A DNA stretch of 64,000 nucleotides from Flavobacterium sp. UBA7680 (GCF_002482975.1 NZ_DLHA01000059.1:1-64000), one strand, 5' to 3'; shown: positions 51,016-59,370, counted from the stretch's first letter. The notes: generated from the sequence alone by a model not told the origin. Translations and numbers: made by a program.

Positions 51016-51885
51016 TTATTCTTTGTTTTGTGGATAAAAGAATTTAAAAGAATTCGAAACCGCCGGATGTAAAATAGTACCGTGGTTTTCTGCAGGGAAA
51101 TAGTCAAAATAGCTTTTGATGTTTTTGCTTTTTGATGCCTTTATTTTTTCGGCCAATAAATTAGCATCGACTTCCATAACTCTCGGCATTTGGGTTGGTG
51201 CAAGTCCTTCTTTGCCTACAGCAATGTAAATCTCAACATTTTGTTTGAAATTCTCCTGAAAAATTTCAGAATCCAGATTTAAAATAGAACCATTATCCCA
51301 CCATAAACTTGGGCTTACAATTACATATTTATTAAAAAGAGACGGTTTTTTGAATAAGATTTCGGTTTCCAATAATCCGCCTAAAGATTGACCGATAATC
51401 GTTTTAGAATTGTTGGTTTTGTATTTTTTATCAATAAAAGGCTGTAATTCTTTTTCGATAAAAGAAATAAATTTATCTGAATGTCCGGTTGTTGGAAATC
51501 GGTTTTTATCCTTTTCAACAGTTGTAGGGAAAGTAAAATCTCTTCTTCTGTCGACCGTTGCAATACCTACAACAATCGATTTTGGAACCTGATTGATCCA
51601 TTCAAAACTATTAAACTGAACTAAACCCGAAATATGAATAAAGTCTTCATCGGCAGAACCATCTAATAAATAAATTACGGGATATTTTTCCTGATCTTTA
51701 GGATTATAACCTTCAGGAAGATAAATGTTTAAAATTCTATTTTCGCCTAATTCCTTAGATTGAATTTCATCTATAACACCTAAAACAAAAGGTTTAGTCG
51801 TTTCAACGGTTTTAGATTTGCTGTTTTGGCTGAAAATTAGATTTGCGGAAAGAAATAAAAAAGTGAGGGTAAAAAATTGGTTCAT
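51016..51885 (-). CDS. Secreted alpha/beta-hydrolase esterase (IroE/Fes-like)
   Basis: A 289-residue exported esterase with a signal peptide ending NLIFSQ. YPVIYLLDGSADED, the GQSLGG nucleophile elbow with Ser, and AENHGTILHP with the catalytic-type His mark the same family as the protein at 17168-18379, but the TPR tail is missing and the elbow is GQSLGG rather than GHSLGG. Substrate unknown; a siderophore ester is possible. It is followed at once by a GNAT gene. Confidence 0.83.
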   Translation of the reverse strand: MNQFFTLTFLFLSANLIFSQNSKSKTVETTKPFVLGVIDEIQSKELGENRILNIYLPEGYNPKDQEKYPVIYLLDGSADEDFIHISGLVQFNSFEWINQVPKSIVVGIATVDRRRDFTFPTTVEKDKNRFPTTGHSDKFISFIEKELQPFIDKKYKTNNSKTIIGQSLGGLLETEILFKKPSLFNKYVIVSPSLWWDNGSILNLDSEIFQENFKQNVEIYIAVGKEGLAPTQMPRVMEVDANLLAEKIKASKSKNIKSYFDYFPAENHGTILHPAVSNSFKFFYPQNKE

Positions 51886-51971
51886 TATAGAAGTAAAAAT
51901 GATTTGTAAAAAGACGAAAGTTACAATTTTTATTTTTTGCAGCTTTCGTCTTTCCTATCATTTGAACACAT

Positions 51972-52475
51972 TTATTTTGCTTTTCCGGCAAAAATTTCGT
52001 CTAAACCTTCCATTGCAATTGTAAACCCTTCTTTGAAACCCATTTCAATGATTTTCTCCAAATCAGATAAATTTTCATGTTTGATAGCAATATCAACAAT
52101 AGTAGAATTTCCTTGCTCAGAAAAATTCACATTCCAGTTTGATCTCGGAAAATCAGTATTTAAGTTTCCTTCGCTGTCGCTAAAAGCATCCAGATATTTA
52201 AAATTAGTTTTCGGACTAATCGAAGTAAAATCGGCAATTGCCCAATGTTCCTCACCTTGAGGGCCAACCATAGCATATATTCTGCGTCCGCCTTCTTTAA
52301 AATCCATGCTTTTTGTTCTGGATTTCCACGGAGCCGGAGCCCACCATTGATCTAAAATTTCAGGTTCTGTCCATGCAGACCAAACGTTTGCTAATGAAGC
52401 GTCAAACTCACGTTTTACATTTACGGTACTATTTTCTTTGTCTACAGTAAAATCCATTAAAAGATTTGATTTCAT
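51972..52475 (-). CDS. SRPBCC/AHSA1-domain protein, second copy
   Basis: A 167-residue START-like ligand-binding fold of the AHSA1 family: FDASLANVWSAWTEPEILDQWWAPAPW and FKEGGRRIYAMVGPQGEEHW. It is a close tandem duplicate of the next gene upstream (52504-53004), with the same opening segment. ArsR-AHSA1 operons are common in Bacteroidota; the AHSA1 protein probably binds a small hydrophobic ligand. It is 28 bp after the first copy. Confidence 0.88.
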   Translation of the reverse strand: MKSNLLMDFTVDKENSTVNVKREFDASLANVWSAWTEPEILDQWWAPAPWKSRTKSMDFKEGGRRIYAMVGPQGEEHWAIADFTSISPKTNFKYLDAFSDSEGNLNTDFPRSNWNVNFSEQGNSTIVDIAIKHENLSDLEKIIEMGFKEGFTIAMEGLDEIFAGKAK

Positions 52476-52503
52476 ATTCTTAAGATTTTAAATGATTATT
52501 ATT

Positions 52504-53004
52504 TTATTTTCGTGCTTCAAAGATTTTATCCAGACTTTGCATAGTTGCTGTAATTCCTTCTTTGAAACCCATCTCGATTATTTTTTCTAATTCTTCAAAG
52601 CTGTCTCGTCTTATTGCAATATCAACAACTGTCAAATCACCTTGCTCAGAAAAGGTTAAATCCCAATACGAACTTCCAAAAATTGAATTTGGGTTTCCTT
52701 CGGCATCGCAAAAAGTAGTAGAATGTTTAAAGTTTGTTTTTGGAGAAATCGAAGTATATTCAAAAACGCTCCAGCGTTCATCACCTTCCGGCCCAACCAT
52801 GGCATATAATCTTTTTCCACCTTCTTTAAATTCCATAACTGTTGTTTTAGATTTAAACGGAGCAGGTGCCCACCATTGGTCTAAAATTTCAGATTCTGTC
52901 CAAGCCGACCAAACGTTTGATAACGATGCGTCAAACTCACGTTTTATATTTACAGTCTTATTTTCTTTGTCTACAGTAAAATTCATTAATAGATTAGATT
53001 TCAT
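52504..53004 (-). CDS. SRPBCC/AHSA1-domain protein, first copy
   Basis: A 166-residue AHSA1-family protein with FDASLSNVWSAWTESEILDQWW and KRLYAMVGPEGDERW. It overlaps the ArsR gene by 11 bp, so it is translationally coupled to its likely regulator. It is closely similar to the neighbour at 51972-52475 along the whole length, showing a recent tandem duplication; the C-terminal halves differ more. Confidence 0.88.
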   Translation of the reverse strand: MKSNLLMNFTVDKENKTVNIKREFDASLSNVWSAWTESEILDQWWAPAPFKSKTTVMEFKEGGKRLYAMVGPEGDERWSVFEYTSISPKTNFKHSTTFCDAEGNPNSIFGSSYWDLTFSEQGDLTVVDIAIRRDSFEELEKIIEMGFKEGITATMQSLDKIFEARK

Positions 53005-53320
53005 TTTCTTTAGATTTTAGATTAATTAATACTTGATCCAGCTGGCTAAAACGGCTTTCCCAGATCTTCTTGAATTGTTCGAGCCATTGGTCAACTTCTT
53101 TCATTTTTTCAATTTTTAGCTGATAATAAATTTCCCGCCCTATTTTTTTTTCGTCGAGTAACTCACATTCGTTTAAAATTTTAATATGTTTCGAAACGGC
53201 TTGTCTTGTGGTATTAAATTGATCGGCAATCGCATTTGGAGTTAATGCATTGGCAGAAACCAAAACTAAAATTGCTCTTCGGGTAGGATCGGCAATGGCC
53301 TGAAATATATCTCGTTTCAT
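52994..53320 (-). CDS. ArsR/SmtB-type winged-helix repressor
   Basis: A 108-residue regulator with a winged HTH (about 1-85): RDIFQAIADPTRRAILVLVS, then NAIADQFNTTRQAVSKHIKIL as the recognition helix. No metal-binding Cys cluster is present, so it is of the non-metal group that accompanies AHSA1 genes. It heads the operon and is likely autoregulated through two GCAAC palindromes that frame its promoter. Confidence 0.92.
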   Translation of the reverse strand: MKRDIFQAIADPTRRAILVLVSANALTPNAIADQFNTTRQAVSKHIKILNECELLDEKKIGREIYYQLKIEKMKEVDQWLEQFKKIWESRFSQLDQVLINLKSKENEI

Positions 53321-53336
53321 TTTAAATATAATTTAC

Positions 53337-53380
53337 GCAACTAATCAGTTGCAAATATAAGCAACTTTTTGGTTGCGCAA
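53337..53380 (-). promoter_or_regulatory. Promoter and twin palindromic operator of the ArsR-AHSA1 operon
   Basis: On the minus strand TTG (plus 53378-53380), an 18-bp spacer and TATATTTG (plus 53352-53359) form a consensus promoter. GCAACTAATCAGTTGC (53337-53352) and GCAACTTTTTGGTTGC (53361-53376) are palindromes whose centres are 24 bp apart, one on each side of the -7 box. A dimer bound to each would block polymerase. Confidence 0.65.
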
Positions 53381-53427
53381 TTATTTTTTTGCAATTTTTT
53401 TAATGTGAGAAGTTTATAAAAGAAAAA

Positions 53428-53452
53428 AGACGCATGAAATGCGCCTTTTGTG
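53428..53452 (-). terminator. Rho-independent terminator after 53463-54659
   Basis: On the minus strand GGCGCAT, TTC, ATGCGTC form a hairpin followed by six T. Confidence 0.75.
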
Positions 53453-53462
53453 TAGTGTTAAA

Positions 53463-54659
53463 TTATCCTCTAAATTTATTTCGAACAATAATATCTTTTA
53501 GTCTTGCTTTTAGATCTTCGCCAGTATCATAAACCATTTGTTCGTTATTCGGAAACGGAACGGCACGTTTATTAAAATACGAAACGTAGTTATCGTCGCA
53601 GGCATTTCGATCACCTTTATAAGTCGAATAAATATTTTCAAAAATAAACTCACTGCTTACAGGAAAAGTCTGCAGTAACTGATTCGTTCTTAAATCAACA
53701 TAATCTACTTTTGCCGTTACCTGACAAGATTTAAATTGTCTGAACTCGTAAATATTGGCACGAAGTGTTCTGTAATTGTCTACTTTTATTTCTTTTCCTA
53801 AACTGTCTTTTACAGGTCTTCCGCGACTGTCAAGAAGTGTTTTTACACCATCCTTAATTTGTCTTTCTTTAATGAATTCCTTCTCTTTAATCTGCTCTGG
53901 CGAAATAAAAATCTCCTTAAAACTGATGATTAAACTATAATCATAATTTATATTTTTTTGTCTCGCATTGTGATAAACTGTCCATTTATCGTTCAGTCCG
54001 TACGTTTTAAAATCCAATAAATCGTCCTGAAGCAGTTTCGGAATCACCATATTGGTTTCGTTTTTAGCATAAACATCCACAAAATCAGTTCCTTTAAACT
54101 GAGCGTCGTCCATCAGTTTTTTGGTGTTTTTGTAATTTGGGTTTATGCTTTCCAAATAGAAAAAATCATCATACGCTTTTCTAAAATCCAGTTTGTTTTT
54201 TGATTTTAAAAGTGCCGAAGCATTTTCATATAAATATTTCGAAAGTGCATTTCTGCTGCTCACAATTTGATCTGAATAATTATCAAACGGAAAACTCGCA
54301 TTTTTTCCTTGTTTCAATAAACGAAGAGGCAATAAAGGACGAATTTTTTCCTGACGGTTATTTAGCTGCAAATAAGTATTGTAAATACGTTCTGCATTTG
54401 CAGGATTGGCTTCTTTTGACATCATATCAAGATCACGCAAATCTCTGTCTTTTGCCTTTGCATACGCTTCTTCAAGCAAAAAGACATAATCTTGTTTTCC
54501 TTTAGAATCTTTATTGGTTCTCAAAGCTTCTACAGCGCGATCAATTGCGCCGTCGTAATTACCGTCACTTATTAAAGCTTGGGTTGTTTTAACGCCGCAT
54601 GAAGAAAAGGCTAAAAATAATATAGAAAATAAAAAAGTAATTTTTTGCATGATATTCAT
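53463..54659 (-). CDS. Hypothetical lipoprotein with helical repeats
   Basis: A 398-residue lipoprotein (lipobox AFSSC, Cys21; ATG 54650 is an alternative start three codons in). The N-terminal half is helical and TPR-like: ISDGNYDGAIDRAVEALRTNK and ANAERIYNTYLQLNNRQEKI. The C-terminal half is beta-rich with YRTLRANIYEFRQFKSCQVTAKVDYVDL. I recognise no named family. It is probably a periplasmic-facing outer-membrane protein. It has its own terminator. Confidence 0.75.
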   Translation of the reverse strand: MNIMQKITFLFSILFLAFSSCGVKTTQALISDGNYDGAIDRAVEALRTNKDSKGKQDYVFLLEEAYAKAKDRDLRDLDMMSKEANPANAERIYNTYLQLNNRQEKIRPLLPLRLLKQGKNASFPFDNYSDQIVSSRNALSKYLYENASALLKSKNKLDFRKAYDDFFYLESINPNYKNTKKLMDDAQFKGTDFVDVYAKNETNMVIPKLLQDDLLDFKTYGLNDKWTVYHNARQKNINYDYSLIISFKEIFISPEQIKEKEFIKERQIKDGVKTLLDSRGRPVKDSLGKEIKVDNYRTLRANIYEFRQFKSCQVTAKVDYVDLRTNQLLQTFPVSSEFIFENIYSTYKGDRNACDDNYVSYFNKRAVPFPNNEQMVYDTGEDLKARLKDIIVRNKFRG

Positions 54660-54742
54660 TTTGAAGGTGTAAATATATCTTTTTTAACTTTGAACAACTA
54701 TGCCTTTTTTAAATTTTTTAGAAGCAGGGAATTTCATTTTCT

Positions 54743-54824
54743 AGAAGGACTTTTAGTCCCGCTTTCGCCTTTATCTCTCCATTTCATTACGAGGATATCG
54801 GCTCTATCGGGGCTAAGCCAGAAC
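54743..54824 (-). ncRNA. Flavo-1-like structured RNA element, copy 3
   Basis: On the minus strand it reads TTAGCCCCGATAGAGCCGAT then ATCC, and ends GCGAAAGCGGGACTAAAAG with TCCTT. The AGCCC-GAT and AGCGGGA blocks and their order match copies 1 and 2. It lies downstream of the DUF2314 pseudogene and upstream of the lipoprotein gene at 53463-54659 on that strand. Confidence 0.5.
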
Positions 54825-54889
54825 ATTAATTTTTCATAAGAAATGAAGCAAAGTATTTTAATTGATAATTCAAAGGCTCACTTCAATAT

Positions 54890-55378
54890 TTAATCGATTT
54901 GCATACCACTTTCGGCATCAAATTGTTTGCGTTCTTCTTCGGTCATTCTATTTCGTAAAACTTTTATGGTATAACCACCAAATAGTTTTCCGTTTTCGAT
55001 ATACATCCAATCACTAATTTTTGAAGGATCAATATCTATTTTATCACCTGCTTTGTATTCTTTAACGTATTCAGGATCGTTGTTTAAAATTCCTGAATAT
55101 CTACCGTCTTTAAACTCAATATTACCAACCTACATATGTTCGATTCCGTTTGAATTTGCAAACTCAACTTTTAAAGCCAGACTTTCTGCTTTAGGATTTG
55201 ATAATCCAGTATTGAAATCATTTAAGGTTTGATTGGCTTTTTCAATTGCAGCATTCATTTCTTTATCTTCACTTTCTACACCATAAATTGTTGGTTCATT
55301 TTCTCTTTCAATTTTTTTCGATTCTTTACAACTTACCAAACAAAGAATGGTTATTAAGACTAGTAGTTTTGTTTTCAT
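54890..55378 (-). pseudogene. DUF2314 (YegJ-like) lipoprotein gene interrupted by one amber codon
   Basis: The reading frame runs 163 codons from ATG 55378 to TAA at 54890-54892, with a single in-frame TAG at 55130-55132 (codon 83). Before it is a lipoprotein signal (lipobox CLVSC, Cys17) and the first half of DUF2314 ending NGIEHM; after it the same frame continues VGNIEFKDGRYSGILNN, then ISDWMYIENGKLFGGYTI, the conserved second half. Family members have Trp right after EH-x, so TGG changed to TAG fits. It could be a nonsense mutation, a sequence error or a read-through site. Only an 82-residue product is expected otherwise. Confidence 0.85.
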
Positions 55379-55396
55379 TTTTTATGTTTTTTAATT

Positions 55397-55864
55397 TTAT
55401 TTTGTCAATAATTTCCTGATCAAAACAATCTGTCCTAAATGATAATAACTATGTTCAATCATGGCTTCGATATTTCTTTTGTACGTTCCGTATTTTTCAT
55501 CTACAAAAACCTGATCTAATTTTTCGTCGGACATTTGTTCCATAAAAGAAGCAAATTCTTCGGCAGCATTCCAGAATTTATCTAAAAAAGTCTGCCAGTC
55601 TTCCTGCGAAGTAATAGGAGGGAAGTCAAAACTAAATTTGTCTTTTATATCCAACGGACCGCCTTTAAAAACATTATTTATTCCATTGATATAATAATGA
55701 ATGTGCTGCGCCAAAATTGAAATGGTATTGAGATTTTTTACGGGAGTTACAGCAACTTTCCAGTCTAGATTTTCGAGCTGGTGTTTGTAATTGGTATTCG
55801 CAATCCAGGTTCCGTTTAAAATAGTTTCTCTAAAACGATTGGCAATTTCTACAGTGTTTTTCAT
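55397..55864 (-). CDS. DinB-superfamily protein
   Basis: A 155-residue four-helix-bundle protein. I start it at 55864 (MKNTVEIANRF), since the longer frame to 55936 overlaps the upstream lipoprotein gene. The metal-type histidines of DinB/YfiT folds appear in LAQHIHYYINGI and EHSYYHLGQIVLIRK. DinB-like proteins often bind a divalent metal and some are thiol-dependent transferases. Function unknown. Confidence 0.82.
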   Translation of the reverse strand: MKNTVEIANRFRETILNGTWIANTNYKHQLENLDWKVAVTPVKNLNTISILAQHIHYYINGINNVFKGGPLDIKDKFSFDFPPITSQEDWQTFLDKFWNAAEEFASFMEQMSDEKLDQVFVDEKYGTYKRNIEAMIEHSYYHLGQIVLIRKLLTK

Positions 55865-55890
55865 AGTTGTATTATTGTCGCTGTTAGTAT

Positions 55891-56301
55891 TTATTGAATT
55901 GTTATTTTGTATTTTTTGGAAGTACTGCTTTCGCACAAACTATCAGTTTCATCATTATCATTAAGCGGAGTAACGGTTATTGAAACAGTAAACTCATAAG
56001 TACCATTTTTTTTAGGTATGCCGCTAAGAGTTACATTGTGATTGTTAATACTGTAATTAAGCCCGGGAGGAAGATTTCCCTCAATTGATGCAGAATCAAT
56101 TCGATATTCATCTGTACGTGTGTTTAACATTTCGTAAGTTACATTATCATTGTACATTACAAAAACAGATCCCGTTTTTAATTCTTTAGAAATCAAATTA
56201 GGCTTTCTTTCCTTTATACAGTCTACAGCATGCTCACAGCTTATAAACGTGAGTAGTAAAAAGATGAAAAGAATAATTTTAGAAAATTTATGGTTTTTCA
56301 T
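55891..56301 (-). CDS. Hypothetical lipoprotein with an Ig-like (He_PIG-type) domain
   Basis: A 136-residue lipoprotein with lipobox TFISC (Cys22). The body looks like a single Ig-like putative fold: NLPPGLNYSINNHNVTLSG followed by IPKKNGTYEFTVSIT, the typical He_PIG pattern (LPxGL...G.P...G.Y.F.V). A Cys occurs near the end. Such domains serve as surface spacers or binders. It lies 26 bp upstream of the DinB gene. Confidence 0.75.
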   Translation of the reverse strand: MKNHKFSKIILFIFLLLTFISCEHAVDCIKERKPNLISKELKTGSVFVMYNDNVTYEMLNTRTDEYRIDSASIEGNLPPGLNYSINNHNVTLSGIPKKNGTYEFTVSITVTPLNDNDETDSLCESSTSKKYKITIQ

Positions 56302-56333
56302 TTACTTCTTTTTTTGGAGATCAATAAAGATTG

Positions 56334-56786
56334 TTATTTATTTAAAATCGCTTCTATTTTAGCCTCAGATTTTTCTTTGATTGGGCTGTCAGGATGAAAA
56401 CTCCAGATGATTAGAAATTTTCCTTTTGCCAGATATTCTTCCGGATGTTCATCTGTTGGCTGACCGTCTTTTCCCCATAATAATCCCTGTAAAAATCTGT
56501 CGCCTTTAAAAACGTGATCAAATTCAAAATACATAATAGAACCGCTGTCTGCTCTGTTTTTAAAACTCTGAATTTGTTTGCTTTTTACGGTTCCAACAAT
56601 GTTGCTGTAGGTTTCAATATCAGTATAAAAATTACAAGCTTGAGGAGTAACACAAATCTGACCGTCGTTAGGAGCGTAGCCTTTTGGAATTTCTTTAGCT
56701 TTTAGTTTTAAATCTGTAAGAGTCTGGCTGAATACATTTGCCGTAAATAATAAGAATAATGCCGATAGGGGAATCGTAATTTTCAT
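56334..56786 (-). CDS. Hypothetical exported protein
   Basis: A 150-residue protein with a signal peptide ending TANVFSQ and no lipobox, so periplasmic or secreted. It has Cys pairs in QICVTPQACNF and an aromatic segment YFEFDHVFKGDRFLQG. No family recognised. It is one of a run of small envelope genes on this strand. Confidence 0.68.
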   Translation of the reverse strand: MKITIPLSALFLLFTANVFSQTLTDLKLKAKEIPKGYAPNDGQICVTPQACNFYTDIETYSNIVGTVKSKQIQSFKNRADSGSIMYFEFDHVFKGDRFLQGLLWGKDGQPTDEHPEEYLAKGKFLIIWSFHPDSPIKEKSEAKIEAILNK

Positions 56787-56888
56787 AGGTTTTTGGTTTT
56801 GATTTGGAATATTAAAAATAGGTTTTTTATTTGAAGGTTTTGATTCTCAACTTTGGAAAACAAGAGTAAATATTTAGAATAAGATAGA

Positions 56889-57422
56889 TTACTTATAGTT
56901 GTATTTTTTCTCCGTATCTACTTTCATTTTTTTAATGTAGTTTATGTCTTTCTTTAATAAAGCTTCATTAGATGAAGAATCGATTACTTTATTATCAAAG
57001 TATTTTAATACTTTTCTTTTAGGACTGTAAAAAAGTACATAAGTAGTATCGCACGAATCTTCTAATTTAAAGCTGTTGTTTTTCCATTCAGGGGTTATTT
57101 CACGTCTAATAATTTTTTGAATGGAATCAGTCGAAGAATCGAAGAAAACTAATGATTGAATGAAACCATTTTCAGGTTCGTGGGAATATTTTAAAAGCTT
57201 TATTTTAGAGTCAAATATATAAGAGGTCTGCTGTACAAGTGCTTCGAATTTATATTCAAACTTTTCGGCTTTGTATTTTGTTATCGAATCATTAAAGTCA
57301 TTTTCAAACTGTTTCATGACATCATCATTATTTTCTTTACTACAATTACTAAATATTGTTAGTAGTAGAACACCAAAAATGATATGAATTATTCGGGAAT
57401 TTAATACAAGTTTTATTTTCAT
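56889..57422 (-). CDS. Hypothetical lipoprotein
   Basis: A 177-residue lipoprotein with lipobox IFSNC (Cys27) followed by SKENNDD. The remainder is a Lys/Glu/Ser-rich soluble domain with FKLEDSCDTTYVLFYS and a C-terminal Lys-rich helix. No family recognised. It is 32 bp from the next membrane protein gene, so they may be co-transcribed. Confidence 0.68.
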   Translation of the reverse strand: MKIKLVLNSRIIHIIFGVLLLTIFSNCSKENNDDVMKQFENDFNDSITKYKAEKFEYKFEALVQQTSYIFDSKIKLLKYSHEPENGFIQSLVFFDSSTDSIQKIIRREITPEWKNNSFKLEDSCDTTYVLFYSPKRKVLKYFDNKVIDSSSNEALLKKDINYIKKMKVDTEKKYNYK

Positions 57423-57454
57423 TATCTTAAAAAAAATCTTAGTTAAGGATTGAT

Positions 57455-58408
57455 TTAGGAGTATATAAAGTTCAGAATAATATCATAAACACTATTCCAA
57501 TTAATAAGCAGTCCTATTGAAAATGAGATTGCATTACAGACTAAAGAAGCTAAAAGTGCCTTTTTAAAATCTATTTTAAGTAATTTATAAATTATAACTG
57601 ATTCGACAATAATTGCAAAACATTCGCTAAATGCAATATAAGGAAATCTTGATGTTATAAAGGCAGGAAAAACAAACCAAACATAAGGCAAAGTTGAAAA
57701 TGAAGTTATGAATCCTGTAATTAACAATAATCTGCTGCTTATGTTTAGTTTCTTGTATTTGGTTTTAAATAGAAGAAATAAAATAAGGGTTTCGAAGAAA
57801 ATTGTAACCAGCAATGCGAGTAAAAAATGAAATATTTTAGTGTTTGGATAAATTTCAATTACTCTGTCGTCATTTTTAAAAGGATAAACATCGCTTTTGC
57901 TTTGTTCTTCATAAGCATATTCTTTTACCGAAAATGGTTCTCCATTACTATATTCAAATAATTCTTTGCATTTATATAATATAATTCTTGTCTTGGTAAG
58001 TTTTACAATTTTATACTGTTCTTCGAGAAAAGACATTGGGTCGTCATTATCAGTATATCCGCCCTCGCTGCCGATAGAAATATTAGCTTTTAGAACATTT
58101 TTATCCTCTAACCAATTAAGATTATCTAAATTTTTATTTAAAAGATAGCTTTTCTTGGCAGCCACGATATAAAACATGTTGAATTTATATCCTTTGTGAA
58201 TACAATCTTTAGAATTTATAATATACGATTCAGTAGAGTGGTCTCCTGACACCTGCTTTATATAGCCAATAAAAGAATAATCAGGAAACTCATCTATGTT
58301 TATTATTTTGACGCATTTTCCATAATAATGTGTGTTTTCGGGAACAACATCGCAGTAAGATGTTTGGAAAAAGAATAAAAAGAGTACTAAGAAAAGTAGG
58401 TTTTTCAT
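57455..58408 (-). CDS. Hypothetical membrane protein with an exported N-terminal domain
   Basis: A 317-residue protein with a signal peptide (ending near FQTSYC), an extracytoplasmic region (about 20-185), then four to five transmembrane helices (about 192-315, beginning FHFLLALLVTIFFETLILFLLF). The N-terminal part has several Cys (GKCVKI, DCIHKGY). No family recognised. It is 5 bp from the small membrane protein upstream. Confidence 0.68.
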   Translation of the reverse strand: MKNLLFLVLFLFFFQTSYCDVVPENTHYYGKCVKIINIDEFPDYSFIGYIKQVSGDHSTESYIINSKDCIHKGYKFNMFYIVAAKKSYLLNKNLDNLNWLEDKNVLKANISIGSEGGYTDNDDPMSFLEEQYKIVKLTKTRIILYKCKELFEYSNGEPFSVKEYAYEEQSKSDVYPFKNDDRVIEIYPNTKIFHFLLALLVTIFFETLILFLLFKTKYKKLNISSRLLLITGFITSFSTLPYVWFVFPAFITSRFPYIAFSECFAIIVESVIIYKLLKIDFKKALLASLVCNAISFSIGLLINWNSVYDIILNFIYS

Positions 58409-58413
58409 ATTTT

Positions 58414-58776
58414 TTATCCTCTTCTAATTTTCACCTGATAAACAATTTCCCAAAAAATAACAGAAAACAAAGCATTGGCAAATATTGCCGTTTTAACCTG
58501 ATACGGATCGTAATTTAAAAGCAAATGTAAGTTTGTAAATTTCAGAGCTAGAAATAAGGCTAAAGCTGCAATCCCGACAGCGAAGAGTATATTTAATATA
58601 GGATTCCATTTTAAAGCTAAAAATGCATATATAAGATTAAGAACGGCAAACCCACAACCTAAAGTTAAATAAGGATCTGTTTTTAATTTTTCGCCCAGCA
58701 ACAATAAAGGGGAAGTTGCAGTAAGATATAAAAAGAAAAGAATTGAATAAAGTAGGATTCGTATTTGTGGTTTCAT
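58414..58776 (-). CDS. Hypothetical membrane protein
   Basis: A 120-residue protein with four transmembrane helices (about 7-27, 34-52, 60-79 and 92-112). Charged residues are few and end with KIRRG. No family recognised. It is adjacent to the previous gene. Confidence 0.65.
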   Translation of the reverse strand: MKPQIRILLYSILFFLYLTATSPLLLLGEKLKTDPYLTLGCGFAVLNLIYAFLALKWNPILNILFAVGIAALALFLALKFTNLHLLLNYDPYQVKTAIFANALFSVIFWEIVYQVKIRRG

Positions 58777-58869
58777 TTTGTTTTTTTTTTGCTAGTTTGT
58801 TTTTCGTTTACAAAAAAAGCACAAAATCATAAGATAGTTGTGCTTTTGTAGAATTTTATTGTTGAGGAA

Positions 58870-59259
58870 TTATTTTCCTTTTAGTAATTTTTCTAAATAT
58901 TCGTTTTTGTCTTTTTCAGCCTGAACTAAACGTTCGTAAAGTTCAACAACTTTATCAAGAGGATTGAAATTGCAAGAATTATTAGTTATAAAGCTTCCCG
59001 TAACAGATTCATTAAAAGTATTGAAATAATTAAATACATTTTCCTCTGAAAAACTCTTGATGGCTTCTACAGTAACGCCAAGTGCTTCTGCAATGTTTGC
59101 AAGTTTTGCTTCGTCAATAGTTTCGCTTCCTTCAATTCCAGAAATAGCCTGCTGATTTGTACCAATTGCCTGCGCAAGTGCTTCTTGCTTCATACCTCGA
59201 AGTTCTCTGATTCGGCTAATGTTTCTGCCAATGTGTTTTGGTTTTGTTGCTGTGCTCAT
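58870..59259 (-). CDS. XRE-family helix-turn-helix regulator
   Basis: A 129-residue protein with an HTH_3 domain (about 10-66: RNISRIRELRGMKQEALAQAIG, then NQQAISGIEGSETIDEAKL) and a Ser/Asn-rich linker leading to a C-terminal coiled coil (KVVELYERLVQAEKDKNEYLEKL) that may dimerise it. A TACCTTTG -7 box (59264-59271) lies immediately before the ATG, so the transcript may be nearly leaderless. Its target is unknown; the surrounding small membrane and lipoprotein genes are candidates. Confidence 0.88.
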   Translation of the reverse strand: MSTATKPKHIGRNISRIRELRGMKQEALAQAIGTNQQAISGIEGSETIDEAKLANIAEALGVTVEAIKSFSEENVFNYFNTFNESVTGSFITNNSCNFNPLDKVVELYERLVQAEKDKNEYLEKLLKGK

Positions 59260-59263
59260 AATT

Positions 59264-59271
59264 CAAAGGTA
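59264..59271 (-). promoter_or_regulatory. Likely -7 box of the XRE regulator gene
   Basis: The minus strand reads TACCTTTG five bases before the ATG. With the usual -7 spacing the transcript would start at or next to the start codon. Confidence 0.4.
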
Positions 59272-59370
59272 TTTAATTTTTTCTTTATTTGAATGAAATA
59301 AAAATATGTTTTTTCTGATAGAAATTAATCTTTATCTATTGAAATTTTATGTTGACATATTAGTTTTTGA

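Noticed and set aside
52562..53020. 152-codon plus-strand open frame over the AHSA1 gene
   Set aside because: It is the antisense shadow of a conserved coding gene; the same happens over the second AHSA1 copy.
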